Assembly (NCBI RefSeq): GCF_001639065.2
Contig: NZ_LQXO02000033.1
Location: forward strand, 186,001 to 250,000
Origin: Vibrio barjaei
GTDB taxonomy: Bacteria > Pseudomonadota > Gammaproteobacteria > Enterobacterales > Vibrionaceae
Length of the DNA stretch: 64,000 nt
Reading direction: 5' to 3'
Shown in pieces: positions 50,551 through 59,699 of this stretch (the stretch's first letter is position 1; every line of letters begins with the position of its first letter). A program made the translations under genes and the position numbers. Under the pieces are notes generated by a model, which had not been told where the DNA came from, did no database searches, and saw only the letters and a program-made list of their open reading frames with translations.

Positions 50551-51327
50551 TTATGCCGCTTTAATGTTGGTGGTAATGTATGGCTGCCACGCATTTTGAT
50601 AAAGCTCTAAAGATTGTCTTCTTAAGCTGGTGATTTGCGCAGTTTCAATATCGTTTAAGCTACGATCTTGTGCAGCTGCGTTGCGTTCGATACCTTGAAT
50701 AATCTCATAAAGATCATGCTCTGGACCGCTTTTCACGTCGGCAATGGCTTTCAAGTGAAGCTGAACTTCTGCAATGATGCCAGTCTTAGGGAGTTGAACC
50801 AAAATATTCAAGTCACGATAGCCAGAAGGAGCTGGACTCTTGAAGCGGTTTTTAACACGAACGACTTTGGCTTCGCGATTGAGAGCTTCATAAGCACCCA
50901 CAAGACCTTCAACATCATCGGCTACAATTGTGCCACGAGCTAAGTCGGTGATTTGATTTACTTCACCATTAAGTTCTGTGCGGATTTTTTCCTGTGCACG
51001 GTCATAAGATTTCACGCCTGCGAAATAAGCGTCGGTACCAGTAAGTAGGGCGGTAGTTTTACACAGCGACTCTAATTCGTGCTGAGCTTGGTGAGCTTTG
51101 CTATATAAGATATCAAAGTCTGAATGCGGTTGAAGTGCGTTGCGGTTAACAGCATCGATGCCATATAAGCCACTTAGGCTATGTTTGAATACAGATGGAC
51201 AAACTTCGTTCTGTTCTTGGTTTCCTTTTGAAGTAGTTGAATCGGATTGATTAAGCGTTGCCGCAAATGCAGGTGCGCGGCTGAGTACCAATAGCATTAG
51301 TGCTGCGGTACGAAGAAACATGCTCAT
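50551..51327 (-). CDS. relV: RelV-type small (p)ppGpp synthetase
   Basis: The 258-residue product has a RelA/SpoT synthetase domain: a lysine-bearing GVKSYDRAQEKIRTELNGEV near 106, the ITDLARGTIVADDVEGLVGA strand-helix, VRVKNRFKSPAPSGYRDLNI (equivalent of the GTP-binding Tyr-Arg-Asp patch), GIIAEVQLHLKAI with the catalytic Glu, and the EHDLYEII helix. RelV of V. cholerae is about the same length and I recall its gene lying close to ihfA. The first 22 residues (MSMFLRTAALMLLVLSRAPAF) look like a signal peptide, odd for an enzyme using ATP and GTP in the cytoplasm. No hydrolase domain is present. AGGAGAG precedes the start. Confidence 0.88.
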   Translation of the reverse strand: MSMFLRTAALMLLVLSRAPAFAATLNQSDSTTSKGNQEQNEVCPSVFKHSLSGLYGIDAVNRNALQPHSDFDILYSKAHQAQHELESLCKTTALLTGTDAYFAGVKSYDRAQEKIRTELNGEVNQITDLARGTIVADDVEGLVGAYEALNREAKVVRVKNRFKSPAPSGYRDLNILVQLPKTGIIAEVQLHLKAIADVKSGPEHDLYEIIQGIERNAAAQDRSLNDIETAQITSLRRQSLELYQNAWQPYITTNIKAA

Positions 51328-51557
51328 TCTCTCTCCTAGTTACGTTACGAAAACGGTATGCAAAAAGGACGATAACGTTCAGGAGTTGCACTACCTATAG
51401 TATGGGGACTAACTTACCGAACCCAACCTAAAAACACGAAACAGTGTCTGATGTGTGACCTAAGTCTCGCAATAAAGTTACCTTCAGAGGCATGACTTTT
51501 TGTCCTCATTCTGTAAACTCTACGTTAATGATTATCCACACCGAATATGAACGATAA

Positions 51558-52211
51558 ATGAACGATTTTGAATTGTGGCATGATAAATGGGCGTCGAATA
51601 AAATCGGCTTTCATCTGGAAGATGTGAACCCGTTGCTTATCAAATACTGGAACCAAGTAAAACCTAATCGCACTGACGGTGTTTTTGTGCCGCTTTGTGG
51701 TAAATCTGAGGACCTTGTTTGGCTAGCACAGCGCCACGATAGCGTTCAAGGTGTAGAGCTCAGTCAGATCGCTGTACGTGCCTTTTTTGCCGAGCATTTT
51801 TATACACCAATGGTCACTCCAATTAATGGCCAATTTGAGTTGTATCAGTTTGACGAGATAGATATCTACGTAGGTGACTATTTCACAGCTCCTATACGGC
51901 CTGTAGAGCTTATCTATGACCGTGCTGCACTTATCGCTATGCCGGAAGAGTTAAGAGCCTTATACGTTGAGAACTTGAAGCGTTCTCTAATGCCGGGTGG
52001 TCGAATCCTATTGATTACGCTTGATTATGTCCAAGCTGAAATGTCCGGGCCTCCGTTTAGTGTTCCGTCGAGTGAAGTAAAGGCGTACTTTGGTGAAGAA
52101 TACCGTTTAACGTTGTTGGAACGGGATGAGGCAGACGATAATCATCGTCGCATAAAACAAGGCTTAACTCGATTTGCTGAAGAGGTTTGGCTTATTGAGC
52201 ACCTAGATTAA
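51558..52211 (+). CDS. tpm: Thiopurine S-methyltransferase
   Basis: This 217-residue SAM-dependent enzyme matches bacterial TPMT: start ELWHDKWASNKIGFHLEDVN, then GVFVPLCGKSEDLVWLAQR (the SAM-binding loop), GVELSQIAVRAFF, IYVGDYFTAP and RAALIAMPEELRALYVENLK. Bacterial Tpm methylates selenium, tellurium and some sulfur compounds, giving resistance or volatilisation. The alternative upstream ATG is not required by the motifs. A terminator follows 30 bases after the stop. Confidence 0.93.
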   Translation: MNDFELWHDKWASNKIGFHLEDVNPLLIKYWNQVKPNRTDGVFVPLCGKSEDLVWLAQRHDSVQGVELSQIAVRAFFAEHFYTPMVTPINGQFELYQFDEIDIYVGDYFTAPIRPVELIYDRAALIAMPEELRALYVENLKRSLMPGGRILLITLDYVQAEMSGPPFSVPSSEVKAYFGEEYRLTLLERDEADDNHRRIKQGLTRFAEEVWLIEHLD

Positions 52212-52238
52212 TGAGTGCAAGCAGTTTACCCAGACCAA

Positions 52239-52268
52239 GAAAGCCAGACCCTAAGGATCTGGCTTTTT
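52239..52268 (+). terminator. Terminator after tpm
   Basis: AAGCCAGA and TCTGGCTT form an eight-base-pair stem with a nine-base loop, followed by TTTT. Confidence 0.8.
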
Positions 52269-52312
52269 ATTTACTGTCTGTGAACTTTCAATGATCTTAC
52301 ATTGAACGCGAA

Positions 52313-52684
52313 CTACTTGGGAATTTGAATCCAGTTCCAAGCTTGTTCAAAGTCGGCTGAGGCGAATGCTTTTTCTTGAATATCAAACATTCGAGCGATA
52401 ATAGCATCCGCATTCACCAACCAAGCAATAACCTTGCTGTCAGCAACGATTGCTACTTTTTCGATTCGTTTTAGATTTGTCAGTGTCCAGACAATGTCCT
52501 TAAATCCTGCCGCAAGCGACCAGTTAGCACTTTCATCAAGTATTGCCATCACACTTATTCTTTCATGTTCTGCCAATAGCTTGTCTACCTCAGCGATAAT
52601 GTGTTTTTCTTGCACTAAATCGACGTTGTCATCAAATTCAATGACCAGGATATCTGGGCGTGGTGATGGTAGGGTAGTAAACAT
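52313..52684 (-). CDS. SpoIIAA-like STAS-fold protein
   Basis: This 123-residue protein fits the SpoIIAA-like (STAS-fold) pattern: alternating strands and helices with ILVIEFDDNVDLVQEKHIIA, ISVMAILDESANWSLAAGFK, IVWTLTNLKRIEKVAIVADS and a closing FASADFEQAWNWIQ. Such short proteins bind lipids or act in membrane stress; function is unclear. The phosphorylatable serine of true anti-sigma antagonists was not clearly located. ATG 52684 has GGAGGAG six bases upstream, better than 52690. It precedes a secreted MORN-like protein on the same strand, 32 bases after it. Confidence 0.72.
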   Translation of the reverse strand: MFTTLPSPRPDILVIEFDDNVDLVQEKHIIAEVDKLLAEHERISVMAILDESANWSLAAGFKDIVWTLTNLKRIEKVAIVADSKVIAWLVNADAIIARMFDIQEKAFASADFEQAWNWIQIPK

Positions 52685-52716
52685 AAGCATCTCCTCCGAA
52701 AGGCTAAACTGATGGA

Positions 52717-53415
52717 CTAGGATTTATTGTCAAACCAATGCTGTTCAGAAACCATCTTGTTATCTTTGACGGTTACTTCATATTGTTTCTGTCCATCAGG
52801 TGCGTATTTGGTCACGATGCCATCATTGATGTCACCTTGATCGTAAGTTGCTTCGTAAGCTTTGTTTCCATTTGGATAGTAGCTAATGGCTAGACCGTCT
52901 TTCTTGCCTGAATCATAGTTTTCAACTGATCTTGGTTGGCCATTCTCATACCAAGAAGACAACTTACCTTGCAGTTCGCCATCATCATACTTCGCTGAGA
53001 CAAGTTTTTGACCATTATAGGACCACTCATCGAAAGCGCCATTTAATACGCCTCCTTTATATTCTGCATCGACTTTCAACTGACCATTTTCATACCACTG
53101 TTTCCAATCTCCGTCTGCGAGACCGTCCTTGTAATTGATGGTAGAAGAGACCTGGCCATTTGGATAGTAAGTGGTTTCTGCACCTACGGCTTTACCGTTA
53201 GCAAATCGGACATGAAGGGCGTTTTGCCCGGAATTATATCTTCGTGTAAGTTCACCGGTGAAAGGTGTGGTTTCGTTTACTTGGTACGCGATACCGTTTC
53301 TAACTTGAACGTAGTCAACGGAATTTTCAGTATCTTGGGCAGTTGACTCGGTGGCATAAGCACCAACAGATACACAGGTAAGTACACCCGCAACAATTGC
53401 AATGGATTTTCTCAT
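52717..53415 (-). CDS. Secreted MORN/YwqK-repeat protein
   Basis: The 232-residue protein has a signal peptide (IAIVAGVLTCVSVGAYA) and at least five tandem repeats of the YwqK/MORN type, each ~22 residues, with a Y-x-N-G-Q core: YPNGQVSSTINYKDGLADGD, WYENGQLKVDAEYKGGVLNG, WSYNGQKLVSAKYDDGELQG, WYENGQPRSVENYDSGKKDG and YYPNGNKAYEATYDQGDIND. Repeats of this type form extended beta-sheet ladders. Some are labelled as antitoxins (YwqK) because of one toxin-associated protein, but secreted versions like this are common and function is unknown. It is followed by the STAS-like gene. Confidence 0.8.
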   Translation of the reverse strand: MRKSIAIVAGVLTCVSVGAYATESTAQDTENSVDYVQVRNGIAYQVNETTPFTGELTRRYNSGQNALHVRFANGKAVGAETTYYPNGQVSSTINYKDGLADGDWKQWYENGQLKVDAEYKGGVLNGAFDEWSYNGQKLVSAKYDDGELQGKLSSWYENGQPRSVENYDSGKKDGLAISYYPNGNKAYEATYDQGDINDGIVTKYAPDGQKQYEVTVKDNKMVSEQHWFDNKS

Positions 53416-53584
53416 AGCGTTACCTCATATGTAGAGCTTTGGTCTGCTTATCCAGAATAGGCTTGAGATAGCGCAATTAAAAAGTGAAAAAGTCGACAAG
53501 TATTATTGCAAAAATAAAACGGAACCTTTGGTTAAAACACGTGACTAACGTGCTCAAAACTATCGAAAACAGACAATCTGCCAA

Positions 53585-53614
53585 CAAAAAAGCCAGAGCG
53601 AATGGCTCTGGCTT
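53585..53614 (-). terminator. Terminator after ppsA
   Basis: AAGCCAGAGC and GCTCTGGCTT form a ten-base-pair stem with a five-base loop. On the minus strand TTTTT follows. It sits 20 bases past the ppsA stop. Confidence 0.88.
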
Positions 53615-53633
53615 AGTCATAACATGCGGCTAA

Positions 53634-56009
53634 TTATTGCTTAGCAACATTACCCAACTTCAACCAGGTATCAATAACCGTGTCAGGGTTCAGGGATACT
53701 GAGCTGATGCCTTGTTCCATTAGCCATTCTGCTAAATCGTCATGGTCGGAAGGACCTTGACCACAGATGCCGACATATTTACCAGCTTGTGTGGCTGCAT
53801 CGATAGCCATTTTCAGCATCGCTTTTACGGCTGGGTTACGTTCATCAAACAGGTGTGCCACGTCGCCAGAATCTCGGTCTAAGCCAAGTGTCAGCTGTGT
53901 CATATCGTTTGAACCGATGGAGAAACCATCAAAATACTTAAGGAACTCGTCGGCTAAAACTGCATTTGAAGGCAGTTCGCACATCATAATGACCTTAAGA
54001 CCTTGCTCTCCACGGCGTAGTTCAAACTTAGCCAGTAGGTCGATAACCTGCGCAGCTTCGCTTGGTGTACGTACGAATGGAATCATGATTTCAACGTTCT
54101 TAAGACCCATTTCATTGCGTACGCGTTTTAATGCGCGAGTTTCTAACTCAAAACAATCTTCGAACACCGGTGAAATGTAGCGAGACGCGCCGCGGAATCC
54201 AAGCATAGGGTTTTCTTCGTGTGGTTCAAATGCTTTACCACCGACGAGGTTGCTGTATTCATTTGACTTAAAGTCAGACATACGAACAATCACACGTTTA
54301 GGCCAGAAAGCAGCCGCAATCGTAGCAATACCTTCAGTGAGTTTACTCACATAGAAATCGATCGGGTCATTGTAGCCGCGAATGCGTTGAGTAATTTCTG
54401 CTTGTAGCTCTGGAGATTGCTGATCGAAGTTAAGCAGGGCTTTCGGGTGAATACCTATCATTTTGTTGATGATAAACTCAAGACGCGCGAGACCTACGCC
54501 CTCGTTAGGGATTTGAGCGAAGTCAAAGGCACGATCTGGGTTACCAACGTTCATCATTACTTTGGTCGGCAAAAGAGGTAATTCGTCAACTGCTGAGCGT
54601 CGTATTTCAAACTCAAGCTCTCCCTGATAAACGTAGCCAGTTTCGCCTTCTGAACAAGAGACAGTCACGGTCGCACCGTCGGCAAGGCTCTCTGTTGCAT
54701 TACCACAACCAACGATAGCTGGGATACCTAGTTCACGAGCGATGATTGCGGCATGACAAGTACGGCCGCCTCGGTTGGTAACAATTGCAGAGGCCTTTTT
54801 CATGACAGGTTCCCAGTCAGGGTCGGTCATGTCTGTTACTAGCACGTCTCCTTCTTGAACCAGAGACATCTGGTCAAGTGAATCGACCAATCTAACTGGA
54901 CCTGTACCGATGCGTTGGCCAATAGCACGGCCTTCAACCAACACGTCCGCTTTGTTGTTCAGTTGGAAACGTTCAATGACATTTTGTTCACTTTGAGAGC
55001 ATACCGTTTCTGGGCGCGCTTGAACGATGTAGAGCTTGCCATCAATGCCATCTTTTGCCCATTCAATGTCCATTGGACGCTGGTAGTGCTTTTCGATGAT
55101 CACCGCTTGTTTAGCAAGTTCTTTGATTTCTTCATCAGTTAGCGAGAACTGGTTACGCTCTGCATCAGACGTGTCAATGATGTCGACCTGTTTACCAATT
55201 TCTTGATTGTTGGAGTACACCATTTTAATGAGTTTGGAGCCGAAGGTCTTTTTAACAATCGGCGCTTGTCCTTGCTCAAGAAGCGGTTTGTGGACGTAAA
55301 ACTCATCTGGGTTAACGGCGCCTTGAACGACCATCTCACCTAGACCCCAAGCCGATGTAATGAACACGACTTGGTCAAAGCCAGATTCAGTATCTAGGGT
55401 GAACATCACGCCGGATGACGCTTGATCAGAACGCACCATACGCTGAATACCAGCCGATAGTGAGATACCGCGGTGGTTAAAACCTTGATGGACACGATAC
55501 GAAATCGCACGGTCATTAAATAGCGAAGCGTATACGTGTTTAGTGGCTTCAAGAACGGAGTCGATGCCTTTTACATTCAAGAATGTTTCTTGCTGGCCAG
55601 CAAATGAGGCATCTGGTAAGTCTTCCGCAGTCGCAGAAGAGCGAACTGCTACAGATAGCTCTGTGTTGCCTTCAATGAGTTCTTGGTAATTTTCTCTAAT
55701 GTCCTGCTCTAGGTCAGCAGGGAATGGGGCTTCTAATACCCATTGACGGATGGTCGCGCCTGTCTTACGCAGTGCGTCAACATCATCAACATCAAGTTCG
55801 TCTAGTAGGCCATGAATGCGCTCATCCAATCCTTCGAAATCGAGGAACTGGTTGAAGGCATAAGACGTCGTCGCAAAGCCATTCGGTACTGACACTCCCG
55901 CATTAGCAAGATTGGAAACCATCTCGCCTAGTGAAGCATTCTTACCGCCGACCTTATCGACATCGTCCATGGACAGGCCATTGAACCAAAGGGTGTTGTT
56001 TTGTTGCAT
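53634..56009 (-). CDS. ppsA: Phosphoenolpyruvate synthase
   Basis: PpsA converts pyruvate, ATP and water to phosphoenolpyruvate, AMP and phosphate for gluconeogenesis. With the ATG at 56009 (TGGAGA upstream) the protein has 791 residues, matching the family. The nucleotide-binding domain starts NGLSMDDVDKVGGKNASLGE; the central phosphohistidine domain has GGRTCHAAIIARELGIPAI, with the catalytic His; and the C-terminal TIM-barrel carries GFSIGSNDMTQLTLGLDRDS and GICGQGPSDHDDLAEWL. The divergent neighbour is its regulator ppsR. Confidence 0.96.
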   Translation of the reverse strand: MQQNNTLWFNGLSMDDVDKVGGKNASLGEMVSNLANAGVSVPNGFATTSYAFNQFLDFEGLDERIHGLLDELDVDDVDALRKTGATIRQWVLEAPFPADLEQDIRENYQELIEGNTELSVAVRSSATAEDLPDASFAGQQETFLNVKGIDSVLEATKHVYASLFNDRAISYRVHQGFNHRGISLSAGIQRMVRSDQASSGVMFTLDTESGFDQVVFITSAWGLGEMVVQGAVNPDEFYVHKPLLEQGQAPIVKKTFGSKLIKMVYSNNQEIGKQVDIIDTSDAERNQFSLTDEEIKELAKQAVIIEKHYQRPMDIEWAKDGIDGKLYIVQARPETVCSQSEQNVIERFQLNNKADVLVEGRAIGQRIGTGPVRLVDSLDQMSLVQEGDVLVTDMTDPDWEPVMKKASAIVTNRGGRTCHAAIIARELGIPAIVGCGNATESLADGATVTVSCSEGETGYVYQGELEFEIRRSAVDELPLLPTKVMMNVGNPDRAFDFAQIPNEGVGLARLEFIINKMIGIHPKALLNFDQQSPELQAEITQRIRGYNDPIDFYVSKLTEGIATIAAAFWPKRVIVRMSDFKSNEYSNLVGGKAFEPHEENPMLGFRGASRYISPVFEDCFELETRALKRVRNEMGLKNVEIMIPFVRTPSEAAQVIDLLAKFELRRGEQGLKVIMMCELPSNAVLADEFLKYFDGFSIGSNDMTQLTLGLDRDSGDVAHLFDERNPAVKAMLKMAIDAATQAGKYVGICGQGPSDHDDLAEWLMEQGISSVSLNPDTVIDTWLKLGNVAKQ

Positions 56010-56181
56010 GTCTATCTCCAGAAACATTGCAGCTGTAGGATATAGCAATCGATTACGTATTCAGTAAAAAAATAGTTAACTATTTTTCAAAACTGTGGGG
56101 GAACGTTATTGAATGCTAGGGTTTGTTATCGATATTATGTAATGCATCCTACTTAAATTTTTTTGAAAAATTAAATAAAAA

Positions 56182-57015
56182 ATGAAAAATAATGGTCAAA
56201 GTCGTGACGTGTTCTACGTTTCTGACGGAACAGCGATTACTTGCGAGACATTGGGACACGTGGTTTTAGGACAGTTTCCATTCACTGCGAATGAGAAAAC
56301 GTTTCCATTTGTCGAAAGCGAACATAAGCTTGATGAACTCATTAGGGAAATTAATCAATCTTATGAACGCAACGGTGTAAAACCGTTAGTGTTTTTCTCC
56401 ATTGTTGTACCTGAAATTCGCACAGGTCTTATGCAGTCTTCTGCGTATTGCTACGATGTGTTAGAAAGTATTGTGGCGCAAGTAAAGGACGATTTGCAGC
56501 TAGAACCGAAACCTAAGTTGCAACGTTCTCACAGCGTTGGGAAGGATACGGATAAGTACTTCGATCGTATCGCGGCGATCGAGTATACCCTTGCTCATGA
56601 TGATGGGATTTCACTCAAGAACCTTGAGCAAGCTGATATTATACTACTTGGTGTGTCTCGTAGCGGCAAAACACCAACGAGCCTTTATCTAGCGATGCAG
56701 TTCGGTTTACGTGTAGTGAATTATCCATTTATCGATGACGATATTAAGCGCCTTAGATTGATGCCTGAGTTTGAAATTCATCGTCACAAACTGTTTGGTT
56801 TAACCATTGACCCTGAGCGTTTAACCGAAATACGAGAAAATCGTTTGGCAGGCAGTGATTACGCAAGTACTGAGCAGTGTCTTCAAGAGCTGGCAAGTGT
56901 GGAGTCTTTATTTAGACGAGAAGCAATTCCGTACATCAATACGTCTTCATTATCCGTTGAAGAAATTTCAACCAGAATCCTCGAAAGAGCTGGGCTAAAA
57001 CGCCGAGTGTTCTAG
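56182..57015 (+). CDS. ppsR: PEP synthase regulatory kinase/pyrophosphorylase
   Basis: This 277-residue bifunctional enzyme (DUF299) inactivates PEP synthase by ADP-dependent phosphorylation of a threonine and reactivates it by phosphate-dependent removal. Conserved segments: DVFYVSDGTAITCETLGHVV at the start, LQRSHSVGKDTDKYFDRIAA, the P-loop ADIILLGVSRSGKTPTSLYL near residue 155, and YPFIDDDIKRL. It is transcribed away from ppsA with ~170 bases between starts, the usual bacterial layout. Confidence 0.95.
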   Translation: MKNNGQSRDVFYVSDGTAITCETLGHVVLGQFPFTANEKTFPFVESEHKLDELIREINQSYERNGVKPLVFFSIVVPEIRTGLMQSSAYCYDVLESIVAQVKDDLQLEPKPKLQRSHSVGKDTDKYFDRIAAIEYTLAHDDGISLKNLEQADIILLGVSRSGKTPTSLYLAMQFGLRVVNYPFIDDDIKRLRLMPEFEIHRHKLFGLTIDPERLTEIRENRLAGSDYASTEQCLQELASVESLFRREAIPYINTSSLSVEEISTRILERAGLKRRVF

Positions 57016-57048
57016 AAAACGACCACGAACTCACAGTGAACCTTAACG

Positions 57049-57076
57049 GGAACCGATATAATGTCGGTTCTTTTTT
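57049..57076 (+). terminator. Terminator after ppsR
   Basis: AACCGA and TCGGTT pair across a seven-base loop and CTTTTTT follows. It lies about 35 bases after the ppsR stop and just before the TPR protein start. Confidence 0.8.
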
Positions 57077-57093
57077 ATCTTGAGTAACAAGCA

Positions 57094-57735
57094 TTGTCCT
57101 TCAATATCTATCTGTTTGCTTTACTTTGCGGCATTGTCGTTTTCATTATCGCGTTGCTGAGTCTAAAAAGCCTCGGTAGCCGTAAACAACGTTTTTTGTT
57201 TTCCGCTGTCGCTAGCGTACTCGTCTGTGGTGTTTCTTTGGGTATTTGGTCACAAATGCGCAATACACTTCCTGAGTCCGAACCTGCTGCACCATTTAAA
57301 AATGGTCAATCCATGATGCAAGAACTGCAGCAAGCATTAAAGCAGAACCCTAATGATGCGAAAGATTGGTTTAGGTTAGGGCAGCTTTACATGCAAAGCT
57401 CTGAGTTTGATGCGGCGATTACTTGTTTTGACTACTCAATTCGATTGTCTGAGACCCCTTACGCAGGTCAGTACGCGGCAATAGCGACCGCGAAATACTT
57501 TGATGAGTCCCAAACGATCACACCTGAAGTGCAGCAGTTTCTTGATAAAGCGTTCGAAATGGATGAGTACAACGACACCGCATTGCTACTTGTTGCGTCT
57601 GACTATTTTCTACATTCAGAACACAATAAAGCGATTGAAATTTGGACGAAAATCCTTGATTCCAATCGTCCAGGGATTGATAGAGCGGCTATTATTGAGA
57701 AAATTAATCAAGCAAAACGCATGAGCGGCAACTAA
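57094..57735 (+). CDS. Membrane-anchored TPR protein (CcmI/NrfG-like)
   Basis: The 213-residue protein has two N-terminal membrane helices (LFALLCGIVVFIIALLSLKS and LFSAVASVLVCGVSLGIWSQ) and a TPR region (~70-205) with PNDAKDWFRLGQLYMQSSEF and ALLLVASDYFLHSEHNKAIE. This is the layout of CcmI/NrfG-type cytochrome c maturation factors, which guide apocytochromes to the haem ligase; with nrfA and nrfB nearby that role is attractive but unproven. The start is a TTG (57094) with no strong ribosome site, forced by an in-frame stop nine bases upstream. Confidence 0.65.
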   Translation: MSFNIYLFALLCGIVVFIIALLSLKSLGSRKQRFLFSAVASVLVCGVSLGIWSQMRNTLPESEPAAPFKNGQSMMQELQQALKQNPNDAKDWFRLGQLYMQSSEFDAAITCFDYSIRLSETPYAGQYAAIATAKYFDESQTITPEVQQFLDKAFEMDEYNDTALLLVASDYFLHSEHNKAIEIWTKILDSNRPGIDRAAIIEKINQAKRMSGN

Positions 57736-57760
57736 ACGTTTACTGGTAACCTCTAGGGCC

Positions 57761-58822
57761 TCAACTTTTGTGAGTATAGATAAAGCCACCATACATGTAT
57801 TTGGTGGCTTCTGCGCCTAGAATAACGACCTTATTTCCCACCACAAGCTTATCGCTACGAACTAGATTCGAAAAACTACACCAAATCGCAGCAGAGCCTA
57901 GATTTCCCCAGTGTTTAGCATCGTTGATGATCTTATTCGGGTCTATATCCAAAGCTTCAGCCAACATGTTATCGATTCGCCCACTTGCTTGGTGGGGGAT
58001 GATGTAGTCAAAATCGTCCAGCTCAAAACCTTGCTCTCTCAGTGCGAGAATACTCGCTTGAAACAAAGCTTCACCACTTTTACGGACATCGGTTGCACTA
58101 TGATGAAAGCGCGCCTTTCCCGCTTGAGTGTAAACAGATGCAGAACCGCCGTCGAGAGATAAACCCGGTGACTTATCTATACCAATTTGACCGGTGAAAC
58201 AGTGCGATATCGTACCTATTCCTTCGTTTGTCTCAGGTCCAATAATGACGCCTCCAGCACCGTCTCCCATTTGCATGTAATTCACTAACTGAGACTGGTC
58301 GAGAAAACCTTTATCGTAATCGAAATATACTGACCCTGTTTCACTACCCACGATGGCGATGGGTTTGTTGAGCATAGCAAGGCGCGGAATGGCGATTTGT
58401 AAAGCACTTGCGAAACCTGTACAAGCTTGCCGTAGCTCCATAAATGGACCTTGGTATCGAAGTTTCTCGGCTACCCAAGCGATGCTAGGAGGAAGCTGAG
58501 TGTCTGGCGTTGTCGTGTGACCAATAAGATAATCAATATCAGCGAGAGTATGTTGAGAGCTTGCGAGCAAATCTGTAATAGTAAGAACGGCAAGATCAGA
58601 GTTGCTAGGATTTGGCTCGCTAGTATGAGTGTGAATGCTGCGTGAAAAATGACGACCTTCAATGCCTAGAAAAGGAACGATCCTTGCTGCCACTCTGGCA
58701 AAGCGTTTTCCGGAAAGTTGCTCAAGTGCGCCGAGTAGTTGCCCATTTGATAAGTGTTGTTCGGGAAATTGATGGCTGGCAGCAAGCAGTGAAACGCGCC
58801 CGGGTAGAAAAGTTGCAGTCAT
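57761..58822 (-). CDS. FabH-like ketosynthase III (beta-ketoacyl synthase family)
   Basis: This 353-residue thiolase-fold protein is related to FabH (KASIII). The three catalytic residues are present: Cys134 in ELRQACTGFASALQIAIP, His277 in YIIPHQASGRIDNMLAEAL and Asn307 in DAKHWGNLGSAAIWCSF. The start GRVSLLAASHQFPEQHLSNG matches the family's N-terminal. FabH normally sits in a fatty-acid cluster; here it lies three bases after a diiron-protein gene, so a specialised product (modified fatty acid, polyketide or signal) is more likely. ATG 58822 has AGAGGGAT upstream. The substrate is unknown. Confidence 0.82.
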   Translation of the reverse strand: MTATFLPGRVSLLAASHQFPEQHLSNGQLLGALEQLSGKRFARVAARIVPFLGIEGRHFSRSIHTHTSEPNPSNSDLAVLTITDLLASSQHTLADIDYLIGHTTTPDTQLPPSIAWVAEKLRYQGPFMELRQACTGFASALQIAIPRLAMLNKPIAIVGSETGSVYFDYDKGFLDQSQLVNYMQMGDGAGGVIIGPETNEGIGTISHCFTGQIGIDKSPGLSLDGGSASVYTQAGKARFHHSATDVRKSGEALFQASILALREQGFELDDFDYIIPHQASGRIDNMLAEALDIDPNKIINDAKHWGNLGSAAIWCSFSNLVRSDKLVVGNKVVILGAEATKYMYGGFIYTHKS

Positions 58823-58825
58823 AAA

Positions 58826-59506
58826 TTATCCCTCTTTAGTCTCGAAAATCACGTCTAGATTTACGCCAAGTACTTCAAACGCGTCACGCTCGGTATTGAG
58901 TAGCTCATATAGCTTGTCTGAGATGTTGGTGTTCAGCTCACGCCATTGAGATTTATCGTATCCAAGTTCTATGGCGTGAAGCTTCGATACTGAGACATGC
59001 CTGGCTTCATCCTGTTTGATGGCGCGGCAAAGGAGAGTAAAAGGGTGATGTGGTCCCAAAGAGCCTTTCTCAATAAACAGCATCAACTTACACACTAGAG
59101 CATCCAAACAAGCTATTTGAGCAAAGTGTTCTTCGAATGTTTTTCTTGCTCCCAATGAGGCAAAGAATCGCTGGCTGCGTCGTTTTATTGCAAGTATATC
59201 TGCAGGCTCTTCAATTTGATGGCGAACCCACTCTAGAGCCTCTTCATGGTATTTCTCATCGGCAACGATACGCTCAAAATCGTTGGCGGCAATTGCTAAG
59301 GGACTTTTTTTTTGCCTCACCGATTCGTTGTAAAACACCCACTGAGACGATTGTTCACCACACACTAGCAATGGCAAAAGGCGCGAAAGTGCCTTGCGTT
59401 CCATGTCGGTAAATTCAAGTAGTTGATGTTGGTATTCGTGCAACCAGTAACGAACTGGGCTTTCGCTAGGCACATCTAGTGGCACAGCTGGAAAACAAGG
59501 TTTCAT
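58826..59506 (-). CDS. Ferritin-like diiron protein (possible oxygenase)
   Basis: The ~226-residue protein is helix-rich with metal-ligand motifs of ferritin-like diiron enzymes: ExxH in VADEKYHEEALEW near residue 85, FEEHFAQIACLD near 125 and ExxH in AIKQDEARHVSVS near 168. The alternation E/ExxH/E/ExxH is that expected for two iron ions. Such proteins activate oxygen to oxidise amines or fatty acids. ATG 59506 is used, but a GTG at 59512 has the AAGGA ribosome site nearer, and GTG 59536 would be longer. It is co-transcribed with the FabH-like gene and divergent from fpr, which could supply electrons (inference). Confidence 0.68.
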   Translation of the reverse strand: MKPCFPAVPLDVPSESPVRYWLHEYQHQLLEFTDMERKALSRLLPLLVCGEQSSQWVFYNESVRQKKSPLAIAANDFERIVADEKYHEEALEWVRHQIEEPADILAIKRRSQRFFASLGARKTFEEHFAQIACLDALVCKLMLFIEKGSLGPHHPFTLLCRAIKQDEARHVSVSKLHAIELGYDKSQWRELNTNISDKLYELLNTERDAFEVLGVNLDVIFETKEG

Positions 59507-59699
59507 GGTCACTAACACATCCTTTTTACGACACACAATATAGTTAGACCGGAATGTTGAGAAATTCTTTCATCTGTTATTTAAATCTATGATGAAATGG
59601 TTCAAAAAACCTAATTCCCCCATAAACTGTAGTTTAAATTTTGTCGGATTTGGCTCTATGATGAACAGAAGCTTATGTTTTCTTCATCGGAGGTAAAGT

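Noticed and set aside
52717..53415. YwqK repeats as an antitoxin of a toxin-antitoxin pair
   Set aside because: The protein is secreted and no toxin gene adjoins it; the antitoxin label comes from a family name only.
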